Assembly (NCBI GenBank): GCA_011390235.1
Contig: JAABSS010000031.1
Coordinates: 1 to 6,788, forward strand
Source of the DNA: Desulfotignum sp.
GTDB taxonomy: Bacteria; Desulfobacterota; Desulfobacteria; Desulfobacterales; Desulfobacteraceae
Direction: 5' to 3'
DNA length: 6,788 nt
The notes under the pieces are model-generated. The model was not told the origin of the DNA and ran no database searches. It saw only the letters and a program-made list of their open reading frames with translations. The stretch's first letter is position 1. Each line of letters starts with the position of its first letter. This document shows, one piece after another, positions 5,357 through 6,788 of this stretch. Made by a program: the position numbers and the translations under genes.

Positions 5357-6788
5357 ATGACCGAATCTTTTAATCAGTTAGCCGAATATTTTCCCATCTG
5401 CCGCAGGATCCTTGGACACAACGCCTGGGAAAGGATCCTGTCGGCATTGGAACATTCCGGGCCTTGGAATTTTGTCCAGTATATCAGCGATGTCCAGGGG
5501 AAAATTGACGTTCCGGAATACCTTGCGGATACCGCATTGCTGGAATTCAATTATCAAAAGTTGCGCAGGAATCCAGGACGCAACCCGCAAAGTGTGGGTA
5601 CCATGATGGTTAACCCCGACCTTCATCTGATTCCAAGCCAGTGGCGGAATCTTTCTTTCCTGTTCAATTCGGAAGACACCCTGAGACAAGCCGCGCCGGA
5701 GAAAAAAGACTGTCATGTCCTGGTCTGGCGTCATCCGGCAACCGGGAAGGTGTTGTGCCGGGAGGCCTTTGATGAAGACCTTCTCGCACTCAAACTGATA
5801 GTGGATGCCATCGACATCAAGGAGGCTGCAAGCGAGGTGGAAACGCCGCCTGGAAAACTGATGGCCATTCTCCATCGCGCCGTTGACGATGGACTCCTGA
5901 TAACTCCTGAATCCGGTATCTGCAGGGACCCTGAATACTTTCCAGCAGATGGGTTCCCCCCCTCTTTTTTAAAAACTGACGTGTTTACCCTGCAATGGCA
6001 TATCACCCAGGTCTGTGATCTGCACTGCAGGCACTGCTATGACAGAAGTGACCGGACGAGACTGTCTCTTGCCGATGCCCAGTGTGTTTTGGATACGTTA
6101 TTTGATTTCATACAAAAAATGAATGCCAGAGGGCATGTGACCTTTACCGGCGGAAACCCCCTGCTTTATCCGGACTTTACGGAGCTGTATCAAAGGGCGG
6201 CAGACATGGGGTTTTCTATCGCAATTTTGGGTAATCCTGCTTCCGCTGACATTCTTGACACCCTGCTGGATATACAGCCCATGACCCATTTTCAGATCAG
6301 CCTGGAAGGTCTTGAGACCTATAACGACTATATCCGCGGTCCCGGACATTATAAACGGTCACTTTCTTTTCTGGAAAAACTCCGGGAAAAAAACATTTAT
6401 TCAATGGTCATGCTGACACTGAACCGGGACAACATGGACCAGGTCCTCCCCCTTGCAGAGGTCTTGAAGGACAGGGCGGATTCCTTTACATTCAACCGGC
6501 TGGCCATGGTGGGGGAGGCGGAGACATTAAGCCTGCCGACCCCACAGGATTTCAAATCCTTTCTAAATGACTATGTCAGTGCAGCCCAATCCAATCCTGT
6601 CCTGAGTTTAAAAGACAATTTGATAAACCTTGTCAAAGCTGAAAACGGATTCGAACTGTTTGGGGGGTGTACCGGACACGGCTGCGGTGCCGCATTCAAT
6701 TTCGTATCACTTCTTCCCGATGGAGAAGTTCATGCCTGCCGAAAATTTCCTTCCATGATCGGAAATGTCAAAGAAGACTCTCTTTTGA
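5357..6788 (+). CDS. Radical SAM/SPASM peptide maturase, selenobiotic type, 3' end cut by window
   Basis: 477 codons are visible and the frame is open at the window end (the terminal tga is out of frame). Residues 1-110 match nothing I recognise. Residues about 118-183 resemble a PqqD-like RiPP recognition element: short strands (VLVWRHPATGKVLC), then a winged-helix-like stretch ending AVDDGLLI. The radical SAM core starts near 209 with CDLHCRHC (Cys220, Cys224, Cys227) for the SAM-binding 4Fe-4S cluster, followed by TGGNPLL (264-270, the GGEP-type motif with Asn for Glu). Cysteines 438, 443 and 461 in GGCTGHGC and VHACRKFP begin a SPASM-type domain for further clusters; the rest lies outside. 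Such enzymes modify a peptide encoded next door, here most likely the selenopeptide 65 bp upstream. ATG 5357 is the only start before an in-frame stop at 5333, yet no good Shine-Dalgarno precedes it. Confidence 0.87.
   Translation, partial: MTESFNQLAEYFPICRRILGHNAWERILSALEHSGPWNFVQYISDVQGKIDVPEYLADTALLEFNYQKLRRNPGRNPQSVGTMMVNPDLHLIPSQWRNLSFLFNSEDTLRQAAPEKKDCHVLVWRHPATGKVLCREAFDEDLLALKLIVDAIDIKEAASEVETPPGKLMAILHRAVDDGLLITPESGICRDPEYFPADGFPPSFLKTDVFTLQWHITQVCDLHCRHCYDRSDRTRLSLADAQCVLDTLFDFIQKMNARGHVTFTGGNPLLYPDFTELYQRAADMGFSIAILGNPASADILDTLLDIQPMTHFQISLEGLETYNDYIRGPGHYKRSLSFLEKLREKNIYSMVMLTLNRDNMDQVLPLAEVLKDRADSFTFNRLAMVGEAETLSLPTPQDFKSFLNDYVSAAQSNPVLSLKDNLINLVKAENGFELFGGCTGHGCGAAFNFVSLLPDGEVHACRKFPSMIGNVKEDSLL

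Noticed and set aside
5378..6349. Minus-strand open frames opposite the maturase
   Set aside because: They are shadows of a continuous plus-strand frame with radical SAM and SPASM motifs.

Overview
The window reads as bacterial chromosome, most likely a sulfate-reducing Desulfobacterota (deltaproteobacterium). This placement is inference. It rests on a selenocysteine peptide paired with a radical SAM maturase, non-cyanobacterial cyanophycin genes, moderate GC content and strong Shine-Dalgarno sites. No rRNA, tRNA, IS element, phage gene or CRISPR array is visible.

Left part, all on the minus strand, in transcription order: cphB (cyanophycinase, 4031-3192), cphA (cyanophycin synthetase, 3195-583), then a secreted SOUL-type heme-binding protein (513 to the window edge, 3' end missing). 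cphB and cphA overlap as ATGA and form a two-gene operon. One enzyme degrades and the other makes the Asp-Arg nitrogen-storage polymer cyanophycin. The SOUL gene has a good promoter candidate of its own, overlapping the cphA stop codon.

Middle: a 257-bp divergent intergenic region separates cphB from a small hotdog-fold acyl-CoA thioesterase on the plus strand (4289-4702). It contains a GGGTTCAA direct repeat with a 10-bp period and promoter candidates in both directions.

Right part, plus strand, the most interesting region. After 229 bp holding a good promoter candidate and a hairpin leader, a strong ribosome binding site (AGGAGG) precedes a gene that ordinary gene calling would end after 35 codons at a TGA. 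Read through, the same frame gives a 119-residue peptide with five in-frame TGA codons, all in the context Ser-Gly-UGA-(Ser/Gly). It ends at a TAG. Each TGA is followed at nearly constant distance by a hairpin resembling a bacterial SECIS element. The last hairpin lies beyond the stop codon. cphA and cphB both end with TGA, so UGA is a normal stop codon here. The simplest reading is a peptide with five selenocysteines (residues 36, 50, 64, 91 and 118). It is followed 65 bp later by a radical SAM/SPASM maturase (5357 to the window edge, 3' end missing) whose N-terminal part looks like a peptide-recognition domain. From memory, this matches the radical SAM maturase plus selenocysteine peptide pairing predicted computationally by Haft and Basu (2011, 'selenobiotic'). 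The system would therefore be predicted rather than wholly unknown, and I know of no described product.
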